From positions 1 to 64,000 of the forward strand of contig JAIPAM010000005.1 in the NCBI GenBank assembly GCA_021740105.1: a DNA stretch of 64,000 nt. Direction: 5' to 3'. The first letter of the stretch is position 1. Every line of letters begins with the position of its first letter. This DNA is from Flavobacterium sp. GTDB lineage: Bacteria > Bacteroidota > Bacteroidia > Flavobacteriales > Flavobacteriaceae. The notes below the pieces were generated by a model. It made no database searches and had not been told where the DNA came from. It worked only from the letters and a program-made list of their open reading frames with translations. Below are positions 62,371 through 64,000 of the stretch, piece by piece. Made by a program: the position numbers and the translations under genes.

Positions 62371-63490
62371 TCGCCAACTCCAAATCGCTCGCTACCATTT
62401 CTTTAACCAATCCAGCCAAGTCATATTGGGGTACCCAACCCAATTGAGTTTTTGATTTGGTAGGGTCTCCAATTAATAAATCAACTTCTGTTGGTCGGTA
62501 ATATTGTGGATCTACCCGAACTACTACTTTTCCTATTTTTGGTTGACCGTTGGTCGATGTTCGATGTTCGTTGGTTTCGTAAATCGATTTTTCATATTTT
62601 TCAACATCAATAAAATCAATAATTCCAACCTCTTGTTCTTCTTTACCTTCAAAACGTAAGGTTATTCCTAATTCTGCAAATGCAAAACGAACAAAATCTC
62701 GAATATAGGTCGTTACTCCGGTTGCAATTACATAATCTTCAGCTACCTCTTGTTGCAAAATTCGCCACATGGCTTCTACGTAATCTTTGGCATGACCCCA
62801 ATCTCTTTGTGAATTTAGATTTCCTAAATACAAGCACTCTTGTTTTCCTAAAGCAATTGCAGCCGTGGCCATGGTAATTTTTCTAGTTACAAAAGTTTCT
62901 CCTCTTCTTGGCGATTCATGGTTGAATAAAATTCCATTACAGGCAAACATATTGTAAGCTTCACGGTAGTTTTTGGTGATCCAAAATCCGTAAATTTTAG
63001 CTACTCCGTATGGGGAACGAGGGTAAAAAGGAGAGTTTTCGTCGTAAAATCCTTTTTCATTTTTATTTTCTTCTAAACCACCGTACAACTCTGATGTGGA
63101 AGCTTGGTAGATTCTAGTTTTCTTTTCCAAACCTAAAATTCGTACGGCTTCCAAGATTCTCAAAGTGCCTAAGCCATCAACATTGGCTACATATTCTGGC
63201 GAATCAAAAGAAACTTTGACATGGGACATGGCCCCTAAATTGTATATTTCATCCGGTTGGATTTCTTGAATAATTCGAATTAAATTGGTGGCGTCGGTAA
63301 GATCCCCATAATGCAATTTAAAATGTACATTATTTTCGTGTTGGTCTCTATACAAATGATCGATTCTTTGGGTATTAAAGGAAGAAGCTCTTCGTTTAAT
63401 ACCGTGAACCATATAGCCTTTTTCTAATAATAATTCCGCTAAATAGGAACCGTCTTGACCGGTTACTCCCGTAATTAATGCTGTTTTCAT
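62360..63490 (-). CDS. gmd: GDP-mannose 4,6-dehydratase
   Basis: A 376-residue short-chain dehydrogenase that makes GDP-4-keto-6-deoxymannose, precursor of fucose, rhamnose, colitose or perosamine. [15 protein letters not shown] is at 7-21; STSELYGG gives the catalytic Ser/Thr and Glu; YGVAK the Tyr-Lys pair; [16 protein letters not shown] substrate binding. Residues about 305-316 (NEHRTSTNG) are coded by an in-frame copy of the local repeat. The protein ends ELARKL inside another repeat, without the GGYxTLNYF-type tail. All catalytic parts are intact, so it is probably active. Confidence 0.92.
   Translation of the reverse strand: MKTALITGVTGQDGSYLAELLLEKGYMVHGIKRRASSFNTQRIDHLYRDQHENNVHFKLHYGDLTDATNLIRIIQEIQPDEIYNLGAMSHVKVSFDSPEYVANVDGLGTLRILEAVRILGLEKKTRIYQASTSELYGGLEENKNEKGFYDENSPFYPRSPYGVAKIYGFWITKNYREAYNMFACNGILFNHESPRRGETFVTRKITMATAAIALGKQECLYLGNLNSQRDWGHAKDYVEAMWRILQQEVAEDYVIATGVTTYIRDFVRFAFAELGITLRFEGKEEQEVGIIDFIDVEKYEKSIYETNEHRTSTNGQPKIGKVVVRVDPQYYRPTEVDLLIGDPTKSKTQLGWVPQYDLAGLVKEMVASDLELARKL
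62540..62578. repeat. In-frame copy of the CGTTGACCGATGTTCG repeat inside gmd
   Basis: The words TTGACCGTTGGTCGATG and TTCGATGTTCGTTGG are the same as those in the flanking arrays. Read on the minus strand in the gmd frame they encode [11 protein letters not shown] without a stop. The copy lies in the segment before [12 protein letters not shown] that varies in length among Gmd proteins. Confidence 0.8.
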
Positions 63491-63620
63491 ATTCGTTGTC
63501 CGTTGTTCGTGATTCGTTGTTCGTTGTTCGTGATTCGTTTTTCGTTGACCGATGTTCGTTGACCGATGTTCGTTATACGATAATGTTTTAACGTTTAACT
63601 ATAAACGGATAACGATCAAC
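63491..63620. repeat. Mosaic repeat array between the S23-family gene and gmd
   Basis: It contains CGTTGTTCGTGATTCGTT at 63501-63518 and 63522-63539 (21-base period) and CGTTGACCGATGTT at 63543-63556 and 63557-63570. The word GGATAACGATCAACG near 63607 is related to the array at 62026. It begins directly at the gmd start codon, so the gmd leader consists of repeat. Confidence 0.88.
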
Positions 63621-63625
63621 GAAAT

Positions 63626-63970
63626 TTACTGCATTGATTTTATTAATTTAAATAACATCATTTTTATTCTTGTACACAATTCATATAAAATTTGATATTC
63701 TTTTTCACTTATATATCCCAAATCTTTTGACAAAAATAAATGATAATTGGTTTCTTCCAAAGAACCTTTAGCTATATATAAAAACTGTATGAATTCTTTT
63801 TTGTATTGTCTAGCTTGCCCTTCAATAATATTGGTTGGAATACTACTAACACTTCTTCTAACTTGACTAACAAGACCAAATTGTTCTGATTTAGGAAATA
63901 CTTGAGTTAACTTATATACATCAATAGTTAATTGATGAGATAATTTCCAAACTTCCAAATTTGATTCCAT
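63626..63970 (-). CDS. Four-helix bundle protein, S23/intervening-sequence family
   Basis: A 114-residue all-helical protein. FGLVSQVRRSVSSIP and NIIEGQARQYKKEFIQFLYIAKGSLEET are the family signature (residues 32-77). Relatives were first found in 23S rRNA intervening sequences and are structurally related to the Avd accessory protein of diversity-generating retroelements; their function outside these is unknown. No rRNA or reverse transcriptase is in the window. The gene has the CGTTGACCGATGTT repeat on both sides (63543-63570 and 63988-64000), which suggests it travels with or acts on that repeat. Confidence 0.88.
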   Translation of the reverse strand: MESNLEVWKLSHQLTIDVYKLTQVFPKSEQFGLVSQVRRSVSSIPTNIIEGQARQYKKEFIQFLYIAKGSLEETNYHLFLSKDLGYISEKEYQILYELCTRIKMMLFKLIKSMQ

Positions 63971-63987
63971 TTGTTTTGTTAATTAGT

Positions 63988-64000
63988 CGTTGACCGATGT
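63988..64000. repeat. Repeat word CGTTGACCGATGT at the window edge
   Basis: The same 13-base word as in the array at 63543-63570 begins 17 bases upstream of the S23-family start codon and is cut by the window end, so another array probably continues beyond. Confidence 0.65.

Noticed and set aside
62197..62406. Plus-strand open frames rich in FDQRST
   Set aside because: They only translate the 70-base repeat twice over and run into the gmd 3' end in the other direction.
63626..63970. S23-family gene as part of a 23S rRNA intervening sequence
   Set aside because: No rRNA sequence is present in the window; the context is a polysaccharide locus.
63626..63970. S23-family gene as the accessory gene of a diversity-generating retroelement
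   Set aside because: No reverse transcriptase and no template/variable repeat pair were seen, and the nearby repeats are simple words rather than an adenine-mutated copy pair.

Overview
The window looks like a chromosomal segment of a Flavobacterium-like member of the Bacteroidota. It is AT-rich, and several genes are preceded by the Bacteroidota promoter form (TTTG, about 19-22 bases, then TAnnTTTG). Start sites usually lack a Shine-Dalgarno sequence. The gene content fits: a PorV/PorQ-type outer membrane protein, a DUF4105/Lnb protein, a DUF4294 protein, a FadL-like porin and a GapN-type dehydrogenase. This assignment rests on gene content and sequence style; no database search was possible.

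Positions 1-29,450 are mostly housekeeping. In order they carry an M42 aminopeptidase, typA, rpsT with tRNA-Glu, proS, a repeat-rich lipoprotein, a FadL-like porin, a small Cys/Lys-rich secreted peptide, an M28 peptidase and tRNA-Thr. Next comes a minus-strand run of manA, bcp, a queD-like gene and idi, followed by gapN, an FAD oxidoreductase and recQ. A plus-strand run holds kdsD, tatC, a carboxymuconolactone-decarboxylase-family gene and lptB. Then come pssA, the PorV-like and Lnb-like pair, and recR-ugd-rfbB. A CpsB/YwqE-type phosphatase on the plus strand faces the capsule locus.

Positions 29,487-64,000 are one long minus-strand surface-polysaccharide locus, transcribed from right to left and continuing past the window edge. 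It has the export machinery (Wzc-type tyrosine kinase, Wza-type lipoprotein, flippase, candidate polymerase) and three separate small phosphoglycosyl transferases. A likely UDP-bacillosamine set is present (membrane dehydratase, aminotransferase, acetyltransferase, PglC-like transferase). Seven glycosyltransferase-like proteins, two hexapeptide acyltransferases and an asparagine-synthase amidotransferase follow. Sugar-nucleotide genes for uronic acids and 6-deoxyhexoses (tviB/tviC-like, wecB, gmd) lie at the right end. Between the flippase and the polymerase sit a HAD phosphatase, a fused nucleotidyltransferase-kinase, a second nucleotidyltransferase and an unusual two-domain transferase; together they look like a pathway for an activated, probably phosphorylated, substituent.

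The most unusual structure is at the right end (about 59,840-64,000). There, junctions between sugar-nucleotide genes are filled with mosaic arrays of short words related to CGTTGACCGATGTTCG. One copy lies in frame inside gmd, gmd appears to end inside a second simple-repeat array, and a four-helix-bundle (S23-family) gene has the same motif on both sides. About 4.2 kb further along, the 824-base gap at 57,738-58,561 contains a clear, previously hidden remnant of a second gmd gene. Together these suggest a recombination-active, cassette-like end of the polysaccharide locus.
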